From contig OY987307.1 of assembly GCA_963920635.1 (NCBI GenBank), forward strand, positions 19,979,735 to 20,043,734: 64,000 bases of DNA. The letters are read 5' to 3'. Each line of letters opens with the position of its first letter. The stretch's first letter is position 1. The stretch is from Pseudeuparius sepicola (lineage: Eukaryota; Arthropoda; Insecta; Coleoptera; Anthribidae). The position numbers and the translations under genes were made by a program. Of the stretch, positions 11,326 to 21,469 are shown one piece after another. Under the pieces are notes generated by a model. The model did no database searches, was not told the origin of the DNA, and worked only from the letters and a program-made list of their open reading frames with translations.

Positions 11326-11528
11326 GACGAGGCTTTGTTTACCCTAAACTCTGGTCACGGGCCGTTAAGTGCCCTCCCTTGACTCGGACGTGATTACCGG
11401 GGGGTGCGGGATTTGTTGTCAAACATTCGGACCGTGGAGATTAGTAGCGGCGGATGTAAAATGTCCCCCTACCTTATAACGCGGTATTGTTCACCGTGAC
11501 ATTGGACACTCGACCTTCTGGTGCTATA
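11326..11528. repeat. Dispersed repeat leading into the tandem array
   Basis: Homologous to 7788-7985. From 11441 onward it is the first unit of the tandem array, showing that the array unit derives partly from this dispersed repeat. Confidence 0.6.
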
Positions 11529-11587
11529 GAGATTATAAAGAATGTTTTAGTGGCATGTCAGGCAAAGGATATCAATTGAAAAAAATG

Positions 11588-11659
11588 CACTCCAGCCTGG
11601 ACTCGAACCCGGGACTCCTACTGTGGCCGTAGGCACTTTACCAACTAAGCTACCGGAGA
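11588..11659 (-). pseudogene. tRNA-like Pol III cassette, unit 1
   Basis: On the minus strand this 72-nt segment folds as a full cloverleaf. The acceptor is TCTCCGG/CTGGAGT with one end mismatch, the D stem is GCTT/AAGT, the 5-bp anticodon stem is CCTAC/GTAGG with 7-nt loop GGCCACA, and the T arm is CCGGG-TTCGAGT-CCAGG with one mismatch. The A box TAGCTTAGTTGG and B box GGTTCGAGTCC fit the Pol III consensus, and a run of seven T follows within about 6 nt of the 3' end. The anticodon position would read CCA (Trp). However, position 33 is G rather than the near-universal U and position 37 is C, so translation function is unlikely. Best seen as a tRNA-derived, SINE-like unit that may still be transcribed. 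Confidence 0.7.
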
Positions 11660-11855
11660 TACGGGTTCCATCGGCTAGATGTTATTCATTCCAATTGATA
11701 TATATAGTTAGTAGCGGTGAGATGTAAAATGTCCCCCTACCTTATAACGCGGTACTGTTCACCGTGACATTGGACACTCGACCTTCTGGTGCTATAGAGA
11801 TTATAAAGAATGTTTTAGTGGCATGTCAGGCAAAGGATATCAATTGAAAAAAATG

Positions 11856-11927
11856 CACTCCAGCCTGGACTCGAACCCGGGACTCCTACTGTGGCCGTAG
11901 GCACTTTACCAACTAAGCTACCGGAGA
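11856..11927 (-). pseudogene. tRNA-like Pol III cassette, unit 2
   Basis: Identical by eye to unit 1, with the same A box, B box and T-run terminator. Confidence 0.7.
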
Positions 11928-12123
11928 TACGGGTTCCATCGGCTAGATGTTATTCATTCCAATTGATATATATAGTTAGTAGCGGTGAGATGTAAAATGT
12001 CCCCCTACCTTATAACGCGGTACTGTTCACCGTGACATTGGACACTCGACCTTCTGGTGCTATAGAGATTATAAAGAATGTTTTAGTGGCATGTCAGGCA
12101 AAGGATATCAATTGAAAAAAATG

Positions 12124-12195
12124 CACTCCAGCCTGGACTCGAACCCGGGACTCCTACTGTGGCCGTAGGCACTTTACCAACTAAGCTACCGGAGA
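12124..12195 (-). pseudogene. tRNA-like Pol III cassette, unit 3
   Basis: Identical by eye to unit 1. Confidence 0.7.
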
Positions 12196-12393
12196 TACGG
12201 GTTCCATCGGCTAGATGTTATTCATTCCAATTGATATATATATAGTTAGTAGCGGTGAGATGTAAAATGTCCCCCTACCTTATAACGCGGTATTGTTCAC
12301 CGTGACATTGGACACTCGACCTTCTGGTGCTATAGAGATTATAAAGAATGTTTTAGTGGCATGTCAGGCAAAGGATATCAATTGAAAAAAATG

Positions 12394-12465
12394 CACTCCA
12401 GCCTGGACTCGAACCCGGGACTCCTACTGTGGCCGTAGGCACTTTACCAACTAAGCTACCGGAGA
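12394..12465 (-). pseudogene. tRNA-like Pol III cassette, unit 4
   Basis: Identical by eye to unit 1. Confidence 0.7.
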
Positions 12466-12663
12466 TACGGGTTCCATCGGCTAGATGTTATTCATTCCAA
12501 TTGATATATATATAGTTAGTAGCGGTGAGATGTAAAATGTCCCCCTACCTTATAACGCGGTACTGTTCACCGTGACATTGGACACTCGACCTTCTGGTGC
12601 TATAGAGATTATAAAGAATGTTTTAGTGGCATGTCAGGCAAAGGATATCAATTGAAAAAAATG

Positions 12664-12735
12664 CACTCCAGCCTGGACTCGAACCCGGGACTCCTACTGT
12701 GGCCGTAGGCACTTTACCAACTAAGCTACCGGAGA
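12664..12735 (-). pseudogene. tRNA-like Pol III cassette, unit 5
   Basis: Identical by eye to unit 1. Confidence 0.7.
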
Positions 12736-12934
12736 TACGGGTTCCATCGGCTAGATGTTATTCATTCCAATTGATATATATATAGTTAGTAGCGGTGAGA
12801 TGTAAAATGTCCCCCTACCTTATAACGCGGTACTGTTCACCGTGACATTGGACACTCGACCTTCTGGTGCTATAGAGATTATAAAGAATGTTTTAGTGGC
12901 ATGTCAGGCAAAGGATTATAAATTGAAAAAAATG

Positions 12935-13006
12935 CACTCCAGCCTGGACTCGAACCCGGGACTCCTACTGTGGCCGTAGGCACTTTACCAACTAAGCTAC
13001 CGGAGA
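12935..13006 (-). pseudogene. tRNA-like Pol III cassette, unit 6
   Basis: Cloverleaf as unit 1. The sequence just downstream on the minus strand carries the TTATAATCC variant instead of GATATCC. Confidence 0.7.
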
Positions 13007-13203
13007 TACGGGTTCCATCGGCTAGATGTTATTCATTCCAATTGATATATATAGTTAGTAGCGGTGAGATGTAAAATGTCCCCCTACCTTATAACGCGGT
13101 ACTGTTCACCGTGACATTGGACACTCGACCTTCTGGTGCTATAGAGATTATAAAGAATGTTTTAGTGGCATGTCAGGCAAAGGATTATAAATTGAAAAAA
13201 ATG

Positions 13204-13275
13204 CACTCCAGCCTGGACTCGAACCCGGGACTCCTACTGTGGCCGTAGGCACTTTACCAACTAAGCTACCGGAGA
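13204..13275 (-). pseudogene. tRNA-like Pol III cassette, unit 7
   Basis: As unit 6, with the same downstream variant. Confidence 0.7.
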
Positions 13276-13471
13276 TACGGGTTCCATCGGCTAGATGTTA
13301 TTCATTCCAATTGATATATATAGTTAGTAGCGGTGAGATGTAAAATGTCCCCCTACCTTATAACGCGGTACTGTTCACCGTGACATTGGACACTCGACCT
13401 TCTGGTGCTATAGAGATTATAAAGAATGTTTTAGTGGCATGTCAGGCAAAGGATATCAATTGAAAAAAATG

Positions 13472-13543
13472 CACTCCAGCCTGGACTCGAACCCGGGACT
13501 CCTACTGTGGCCGTAGGCACTTTACCAACTAAGCTACCGGAGA
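13472..13543 (-). pseudogene. tRNA-like Pol III cassette, unit 8
   Basis: Last unit. The flanking TTATTCATTCC is TTATTTATTCC here, and the array breaks off at GTGAGATGTA (13610). Confidence 0.7.
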
Positions 13544-13610
13544 TACGGGTTCCATCGGCTAGATGTTATTTATTCCAATTGATATATATAGTTAGTAGCG
13601 GTGAGATGTA

Positions 13611-13892
13611 GGAGACTTCGGCGTCTTCTACAGCTATTAGAAGGGGTTAGAGGTTGTAGGATTACCATTCATGATTGTTGGTTATGTGAACTTCCTATTT
13701 GTTCATCAACCCACAAAATTCGACATCCCTCAAAGTTAAAATTACGAAATCATCGTTTTAGAGGCTGCGACGACACTGTTCTTGAAAATTTGAATTTATT
13801 TGGGAAAATTTTTAATTTTGAAAAGGGCTGATTCGCGAGGGGATGCTTACTTAACGATCAACGAGATACCCATGTTGAGCACCGGAACTGAA
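13611..13892. other. Unassigned DNA between two arrays
   Basis: Contains a 76-codon plus-strand frame with no recognisable domain. It ends with an orphan CACCCTGTATA terminus (about 13885-13895) that runs directly into the 11-bp satellite. Confidence 0.4.
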
Positions 13893-14456
13893 TCACCCTG
13901 TATAACGATAATGTAACTATAATATAACGATAGTATTACGATAATATAACGCCAGCATAACGATAGTATAACGATAGTATAACGATAGTATAACGATAGT
14001 ATAACGATAGTATAACGATAGTATAACGATAGTATAACGATAGTATAACGATAGTATAACGATAGTATAACGATAGTATAACGATAGTATAACGATAGTA
14101 TAACGATAGTATAACGATAGTATAACGATAGTATAACGATAGTATAACGATAGTATAACGATAGTATAACGATAGTATAACGATAGTATAACGATAGTAT
14201 AACGATAGTATAACGATAGTATAACGATAGTATAACGATAGTATAACGATAGTATAACGATAGTATAACGATAGTATAACGATAGTATAACGATAGTATA
14301 ACGATAGTATAACGATAGTATAACGATAGTATAACGATAGTATAACGATAGTATAACGATAGTATAACGATAGTATAACGATAGTATAACGATAGTATAA
14401 CGATAGTATAACGATAGTTTAGCGATAGTTTAACGATAGTTTAACGATAGTATATC
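13893..14456 (+). repeat. 11-bp satellite TATAACGATAG, about 50 copies
   Basis: A near-perfect head-to-tail array of TATAACGATAG. The first few and last few units vary (TAATATAACG, AGTTTAGCG, TAGTTTAACG) while the middle is uniform. It begins directly after CACCCTGTA and ends at TATATCTCGC. Confidence 0.97.
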
Positions 14457-14558
14457 TCGCAGCTTCGAGCAAACTATACCGAACTCAACTATTGGATAAT
14501 GGCTCATGTCAAAGAATGATCACTTTGGGACGATTTTCGTTAATATGGGTTGTATATA

Positions 14559-15728
14559 CAGGGTGTTTCATCTTAAGTGCGAACACCCTCGTAAAATTTG
14601 TATTCTCCATCCGATTTTAGCCGAGTTTTTTTTCTAAAAATAGGCCACAAAAAACTCTACGTTGGTGCAAAATTTCAGCTCTTAATGTCAATTTTCAAGG
14701 CCTACTACAAATTTTTTTCTAGTAAAAAATGACGAAAACCATTTAGCGATTTTTTTATTTAAAATCTGACACCACAGCGTTAATCAGAACAACCTAAAAC
14801 CCCCGTATACCAAATTTGAACAAAAAATATACAGTGAGTTATATTCTGCAGGGTGTCAAAATTGAGCAAAATAGGAATTTTAAAGGCATCTGGAGAGTCA
14901 AGTGTGCCATGGAATTCCGTCAAAACAGATGAATGATCAACGGGACTACTCAAAGTGTTGGTGTGCAAAGATTCAATACGTCTTTTTCTCTGGGCGATGT
15001 CAAAATGCTGAATTTTTATTAAACTTTATTCTTTACATCATCCAACCAACAAATAAAAACAATTCAAATTGTTGGACCTTTATCAATAAAGTCCCTGTCT
15101 AAGATGATACATTTTCTGTCCGTTTCCTGTTGTGGCACACCAGCCACCTTAACTCATATGGACTTATTGACTGGCAGGCTTCTGTATTTTTTAGACTTAG
15201 TTCGTTTGTAATGTCTGGGGTGGTTTTGATATACTCGATTTTTGACCTGTTTAAAGTTTAAAAAATTCAGCATTTCGAGTTGCTACAGAGAAGAACACCT
15301 TGTATATTTTTTATTGGATCTTTACACATCGACACTGTGAGTGGTCCTGTTCATCATCCAAGTGTTTCGAAGTAATTCCATGGCACACTTGACTCGCCAG
15401 ATGAGTTTAAAATTCCTATTTTGCTCAACTTTCACACCCTGCTGAATGGAACTCCCTGTATATTTTTTGTTAAAATTTGGTATACGGTGGTTTTAGGTTG
15501 TTCTGATTAACGCTGTGGTGTCAGATTTTAAATAAAAAAATCGCTAAATGGTTTTCGTCATTTTTTATAGAAAAAAAATTGTAGTAGGCCTTGAAAATTG
15601 ACATTAAGACCTGAAATTTTGCACCAACGTGGAGTTTTTTGTGGTCTATTTTTAGAAAAAACGCGGCTAAAATCGGATGGAGAATACAAATTTTACGGGG
15701 GTGTTCGCACTTAAGATGAAACACCCTG
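14559..15728. mobile_element. Fold-back element, 1.17 kb, TATA|CAGGGTG ends
   Basis: It starts CAGGGTGTTTCATCTTAAGT and ends with its reverse complement. TATA lies on both sides (14555-14558 and 15729-15732). Arms of about 470 bp pair almost end to end with mismatches, leaving a centre of about 200 bp near 15030-15250. The 67-residue minus frame at 15521-15724 lies in an arm and is not a gene. It is non-autonomous. Confidence 0.88.
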
Positions 15729-15989
15729 TATATGTCTCCGTTTTGTTCGTCTTGGTGCTCTAAAGTTTATTTTACGAAAGTTGCGTAGGTTTTTGACCAC
15801 CCTTTGAGACGGGCCATTTCCCAACGTTGCTATACAATCGAAAAGAAGAAACACATCAATAATTTCCGATGTCAAATCCGTGGCCAGTGTTTCCCCTTAG
15901 ATGCGCACTAGTATAAAATTTGCTTAAGTAGGAACTTGCCGGATAAATAATAAAGTTTCATACTCGGCTCTTCGTTTCGCAGCCCCCTT

Positions 15990-16290
15990 CGAAAATCCAC
16001 ATCGTTCAATTCACGCAACCATCAAACTGGCCAGACAAAATAAATAAAGAGCCCGGCCGCATTTAGGCGGGCGTGTCGCACCCTTGAAAAATGTAATCAT
16101 CCGCAGGTAGTGCCTACGCGCCGGACCTCCCGTATATTAAAATATAAGAGCGACGAGTGGGGCCCCTCCTCCGCGCCCAGGGGGCGCCTCGTTATTGAAA
16201 TCATCACGTCCCGCGGCCGGGGCCCACCGTCTGCGTCGACGGTCTCACGTGGTGGCCCACGATGGATTGATCAACGTCGTGAAAAAATGA
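15990..16290. other. GC/CpG-rich island
   Basis: A GC-rich block (GGGGCCCCTCCTCCGCGCCC, CCCGCGGCCGGGGCCCACCG) between two satellite arrays. An 81-codon plus frame crosses it but has no domain. Possible conserved noncoding or exonic DNA. Confidence 0.35.
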
Positions 16291-16361
16291 CGTTTTGCTT
16301 TATTTACATATTGCAACAGCCTTCGAAGATTTTGACCCGGGCATTATGTATGTAGCTCCTG

Positions 16362-16745
16362 TGTATAACGATAGTATAACGATAGTACAACGATAGTACA
16401 ACGATAGTACAACGATAGTACAACGATAGTATAACGATAGTATAACGATAGTACAACGATAGTACAACGATAGTATAACGACAATACAACGATAGTATAA
16501 CGATAGTACAACGATAGTATAACGATAGTATAACGATAGTATAACGATAGTATAACGATAGTATAACGATATTATAACGATAGTATAACGATAGTATAAC
16601 GATAGTATAACGATAGTATAACTATAGTATAACGATAGTATAACGATAGTATAACGATAGTATAACGATAGTATAACGATATTATAACCATAGAATAACG
16701 ATAGTAAAGCGATAGTATAACAATAGTGTAATGTTAGTACAACAA
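16362..16745 (+). repeat. 11-bp satellite, second array, about 34 copies
   Basis: Same unit and orientation as 13893-14456, but with a higher-order mix of TATAACGATAG and TACAACGATAG units and a decayed right end (TAAAGCGATAG, AACAATAGTGTAATG). It begins after CTGTGTATA. Because 11 is not a multiple of 3, the 33-nt superperiod produces long repetitive minus-strand reading frames (170 codons at 16300-16812) that are not genes. Confidence 0.95.
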
Positions 16746-17149
16746 TATTAGGAATAAAGATAAGTATTTGTCGTTTTTGTGTTAAGATTGGCTTTAGAAT
16801 AGATATAATCAATAAAAACTAAGGATGTAGAATTAAATCTTCAACAAATATTTCCTGTCATTCCCTGAACTGGGTTATAATACGGCGGCTCTTATAATAT
16901 TAATTTATGTCATGGGACACGAAAATAAACGACTTTTTCTCTTCCCATTATTTATTATTTTGAAAAATTAAAAAATTGTGGTTAACTTATCACACTTGAA
17001 AATATCTACTTCTAGATCCATTCATTAATTATCTATTGCTCTGTCACATCTGAAGTCAGCTGACTTAAATCTGCTCGCATCTGCGATCAAGCTACCGAAC
17101 TCAACTATTGGATAGTGGTTGATGTCAAAGAATGATAGGTACATAGTTT
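16746..17149. other. AT-rich DNA with short duplicated flank
   Basis: Positions about 17092-17142 (ACCGAACTCAACTATTGGAT...ATGTCAAAGAATGAT) repeat the sequence that follows the first 11-bp array at 14478-14520. Otherwise nothing was seen. Confidence 0.45.
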
Positions 17150-18470
17150 GCACCGGGGACGTACCTAAATGTTGATCGTACCTTTGACAATCCTGCGATG
17201 GACGATTTACACTCCTATGACTTTGGGCACTTATTACATGAGCCCGCGAAAATCACACAAACTTCCGAAAAAATTATTGACGTATATTTTATTTCGATAA
17301 GTCTGAGTTGGTGCATAGCCCAGAAACAGTAAATTCTGATCTATTATCCGAAAACAAGATGATTTATTGCGAATTGAAATCATTAGTACTTAAGATCGTA
17401 TCTAGAATGGTTACTCGTAGAGATTTCAAAAATTTACTCTCTGACTTGGGATCTTACATAGCTGACGTTCAAGAATCTAACATATATGTTCTTTATTCGA
17501 CAAGCATGCACCAGTGAGGGTGTCTCGTGTCTGTAACTCGTAGGATAAACTTGGATAACCAACAATATCAAACTTCTAATGAAGCGTTGAAATGAAGCAC
17601 TTACCTACCTATAAAATATAAACAGAGAAAAACAATCGAGGATTAGAACTAGAAAATGAATTCAAAATCTATGTGGAAAACATTTGTAAATTGAACCTGA
17701 AGAGAAAATAGAATACTGATATTCCAGTTGACCTTTGTGACCCAAATAAAATTAACAATAATTATTTTACATCTGGTCTACAACCCTTTCAATAATAATT
17801 GTCCTTATTAGGGCGCAAACTTATTATATCTCACGGAGATTTAACGACAATGTTTCTTTCTCGTTTCAATTGGCAACTTGTGATGAAATACGAGAAATAA
17901 TAGAAAGGCCGAGGGTTATGATTGCATTTCAGCAAAGATGCTAAAAATGTATGCCTTCAAAATATGTAGGCACATCACTCATATAGAAAATGTGTGCATA
18001 AAGAGAGGTTATTATTTCCCGGACAAATGGAAGATACTACTCTTGTTAAGCATAATTCACCCAAAGACCTGAGATCTATTAGCTTAATTCTTATTACGTC
18101 AAAGATATAGAGTTTTTTGCCTCTTAAACATCTCCGTCGAATGGTCTTTATAAACAGCGAGTATTCTCATTAGTCCAATATCACATCAAGAGTCCCGCAG
18201 GGATCAATTTTGGGGCCCACATTGTATTTGGCATATTCATACTGCAGATATTTTTGATTGTGTGGAGCCTGCGCAAATGCAGGCTTATTTAGACGATTCC
18301 CACATTCCCACTTACTTTTGTATTTTTTACCAGAAGGCAGAAGGTGTCCTATCTACACAGAATCTAACCTCAAATTAAATTGAGATAAATGCAAGTACAT
18401 GATTTTCTGTGCAAATAAATCCAGGGTACCTATAAGTAGAGTAAAATCTGGTTTAAAGAGTTGATAATTT
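17150..18470 (+). pseudogene. Non-LTR retrotransposon relic (endonuclease end plus reverse transcriptase)
   Basis: Conceptual translation with frame changes gives, in order, the C-terminal part of an APE-type endonuclease (HLLHEPAKITQTSEKIIDVY, then ENKMIYCELK matching the usual SDH-MVYCEL end), a linker (NNNYFTSGLQP), a pre-RT region (EGYDCISAKMLKMYAFKICR; YFPDKWK), LRSISLI, the RT box VPQGSILGPTLYL at about 18190-18230, a YADD-like box reduced to LDDS, and KCKYMIF. This is the order of Jockey/CR1/R1-type non-LTR elements. Many stops and at least three frameshifts make it dead. The 69-codon frame at 17308-17517 is one surviving piece. The 5' half of the element and the 3' tail were not found. 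Confidence 0.82.
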
Positions 18471-20717
18471 TTCACTCAGCATTATTATTGTCAGATAGGT
18501 AAAAAATATTTAGGTTCAGTGATGGACAGTTATTGACATCATTGTCATTAGACATCAGCTTTTCATGATGTAGATAAGTATTTCAACACTGCTTTGATGT
18601 AGTAGTTTCAACACCCAACCAATAGCGAACATACTACAAGAAGGATATCTCAGCAAGATCGACCAGAGTGGTGGGGACAAGATAGTGTCGAACTTTAGGT
18701 CTGTTCCAACAGAAATCACAAGTCAGTGTCAAACTAATTAAGTAAATCGAAAATATTCACAAATATTGTATATTTCCTAACAAGTGCGGAAAGGGCCACT
18801 TTTCCGCATGCGATTGCAGTTGGCTGAACGACGCGTAGCTTTTGCAACCAAACGGTAACAATTCACCATCGTAAGAGTATGTATATTTTCCCCTTAGTCA
18901 CTGTTACTTTTATTTCACAAATTCTCGAAATTAACTCACAACGTACTCGCTTTGTCTGCCTCATATGAAATGGCCGCCGTTCAAAACGACGTAACAAAAT
19001 CTATACACGGCAGGGTAAGCACGTGCGTTATCCTCTCTCTTTCCATGTCTAAGTAATAACCTAATAAAGGAGGTAAACTGATTTTTTAAACTAAGCCAAA
19101 AAAATTTATTGCCTATGTGGAGAAACAGAAGTCAGTCCTATAGAATGCCAAAATCCAATTATAACTATTTTGTCATTATTTATACCTATTTCTGTATCCA
19201 TTTTTGGACACACCTTAAATCCTCTTTCAATAATCGAAAAACTAAAGAAAAACAAAACAAAAAGTTTGGAAAGAAAGATTTTTAGTACCTACCTGTAATT
19301 ATAAATGATAAAGAATGTTTTAATGCATCGAATTGATAAGTACAATGGAAGTCGCACAGGTACCACTTTCATTGTTGTTTGGGGCAGCCAACTCTAGAGA
19401 GAGATAGGTTTCAAATGGCAATAAGTAAGACAAGGACGCCTAACGAACGTGTCAGCTGATTCAGGCAAAAGAGGTATATAGGGATGTTGCATATTAATGC
19501 GCGAATTTAATGGGCATGTTCCGTAATTCTCTTTATTGTATGATCTGTATTCCGAAATTCGGGGCTTGTTTGTAGGAATGAGAATTTTTCTATATTACCA
19601 CAATTATGTAAATATTGCACAGAAAAAAGTAGTGAATTGATTAAAAAAAATTACCTACATGGCAATTTTATCTACCTGGAAGTAAATTGAGACAAATAAA
19701 ATACAAATTACAAAATAAAAGTTTATTTTAAAATAAAAGCGACAAAATATCTAGGATAAGGTATACATTTTCAACTTTAATTACTTATCTTAACTGATTT
19801 ATTAATTTTAAAATTCAATTTAATAGGAAAATCAGTCAAGACAGGTAGCTTTTACATATTTTTATATAATTTTTAAAATTTAGGCATCTAACAAAAAGAA
19901 TTACAAATAATTTACCTTATTAATGAGGGACCAGAACCTCAAGATTAATTCCATCTTTGACTACGAAGAGCTAGGTTCATTAGCACAATATTTTGCCAGT
20001 TTTTCCCTTGATAGTTTCTATCATGACTTGGAAAATAAAAAAATGTAGTAGGTAATTACATACTTTTTAAGTTTGCGCTGCCCAAAATTCTCTATGAAAT
20101 TGCTCTCAATAAATTGTTGACTACAAATGCAAGTAAATACTTGTAGACAGTACAAAATTTTCCCTTTTTATTGCTGCAATCCACTTGTCTCTAATATCAC
20201 TTTATCTCTTGGAAAACTGCAAAGTTATTAGCAAAGATTTTTAAGACTAACGAATTAAAAGAAACCACACTACTCTTATTCTTTCCGCCCCGTTTGGTAG
20301 GTACAGCCAAATACACAACAGGAGTTGACCCTCTTTGCTACCTACTTTGCTCGTTTTTGTAATTTAGGATATAGCCACATAGCTAAATTAAATTTTCTCT
20401 CGGATCTAAAAATAATATTAAACCAAACACCAACTAAGAAAACTCAACGCCGTTTTATACGAAACTGCCACCAAGACACGAACTCAAATCAAATATAAAT
20501 AATACAATAATTAATCCTATTTGTGGGACAGAAGGAAAATGACGTTTGACAACGGAACTCGTTTGAAGCACAGGACACAAAAATAGAAAGTTAGGACAAT
20601 CACCTCTTTTGTGTTATGTGGTTTTTGCCGGAATCAGTTGATTTATTTACTATTTCACTTACTCAAGTTTGGCTGCCAGTTTCTCTCTCTACACTCCTTC
20701 CATCTACTTGTCATTTC
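18471..20717. other. AT-rich DNA, no gene seen
   Basis: About 2.2 kb without supported coding, RNA or transposon ends. Contains CpG-poor AT tracts and several GTAGGTACCTAC-like words. Confidence 0.4.
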
Positions 20718-20812
20718 AATGTTTTAGTGGCATATCAGATAAAGGATATCAATTGAAAAAATGCACTGAAGCCGAGACTCGAACCCGGGACTCCAACTAC
20801 GGCCACAGTTAA
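20718..20812 (-). pseudogene. Isolated, truncated copy of the tRNA-like unit
   Basis: It matches the array unit from AATGTTTTAGTGGCATATCA through CAATTGAAAAAATGCAC and the B-box arm (GACTCGAACCCGGGACTCC), then stops within the anticodon arm. The A box is lost. The T stem (CCGGG/CTCGG) pairs slightly better than in the array. The anticodon hairpin core reads ACTGTGGCCGTAG on the tRNA strand, the reverse complement of the array version. Confidence 0.7.
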
Positions 20813-20859
20813 GCATAAGAAGTATACAACAATCGGTTATTGAAACAAATTTGAAATAC

Positions 20860-21135
20860 AACATCCGGATAAAATTAGACGGTCTGTGTCCGCGTCCGTG
20901 TTTGCCCTGGTGGCGCCATAATAGCTATTTGCAAAACAAACAAAGGAAACGGCCGCGAAACCCAAAGGTTCGCATGCTGGCAAACGACGTGCCAAATTCC
21001 CCAGTTCCACTGTCAAAACTAGACGGATAATTTGGCAGGACCAGGCGCGTCGTCAGCGTTTTGGGAGGCGACCGCACATCCACACCGTGTAATCACCGCT
21101 AATAACGGCTCATCCCAAAAAACAAATAAAGTTAG
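20860..21135. other. GC-rich island
   Basis: Moderately GC- and CpG-rich (GTCCGCGTCCGTGTTTGCCC, GACCAGGCGCGTCGTCAGCG) in AT-rich surroundings, with no supported frame. Possible conserved noncoding DNA. Confidence 0.35.
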
Positions 21136-21469
21136 TTACGGGGTATCAGGGTAGGTAGGCAAGGCACCTCCGAAGATTACTATGATTTAAAAAACCCACA
21201 TTAATTTCGGGAAATATGCACCTGCTCGTCGAAGTAGGTACCTGTGGACCCACGAGGCGCCTGCGGGTCTTTTCACGGCCCGAGGATTCGAAATAGACAC
21301 TCTGTTTTCGAAGAGCCTAATAGACAGGGGTAGTATAACAAATGGTGTGCGCTTGTTAGCGATACCTATAGTTTTTTATTGTGATTCCAAGGAGCAAGCA
21401 AAATCTGGAATAGTGGGATACCTATTAATCAGCTACAAAAGATACCTACGCCAACGAAACTAGTGTTTT

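Larger units (their letters stand above)
11441..13610. repeat. Tandem array, 8 units of 268-271 bp carrying tRNA-like cassettes
   Basis: The marker ATGCACTCCAG occurs at 11585, 11853, 12121, 12391, 12661, 12932, 13201 and 13469, giving spacings of 268, 268, 270, 270, 271, 269 and 268 bp. Differences are mostly TATA-repeat length before GTTAGTAGCGG and a GATATCA/GATTATAA variant in units 6 and 7. Near identity implies recent unequal exchange or amplification. Each unit joins a TGTAAAATGTCCCCCTACC...CTCGACCTTCTGGTG body to a minus-strand tRNA-like segment. Confidence 0.95.

Noticed and set aside
11588..11659. Functional tRNA-Trp(CCA)
   Set aside because: G at position 33, C at 37 and mismatches in acceptor and T stem are not compatible with a normal elongator tRNA.
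11441..13610. CRISPR-like array
   Set aside because: Direct tandem repeats without unique spacers, in eukaryotic DNA; units are contiguous and contain tRNA-like segments.
15521..15724. 67-codon frame beginning MFHLKCEHPRKI
   Set aside because: Lies in the arm of the 14559-15728 fold-back, and the mirror arm shows the same pattern.
16300..16812. 170-codon minus-strand frame of Tyr/Ile/Leu/Ser repeats
   Set aside because: It is the translation of the 11-bp satellite; 33 nt give an 11-residue repeat and all frames stay open. Not a gene.
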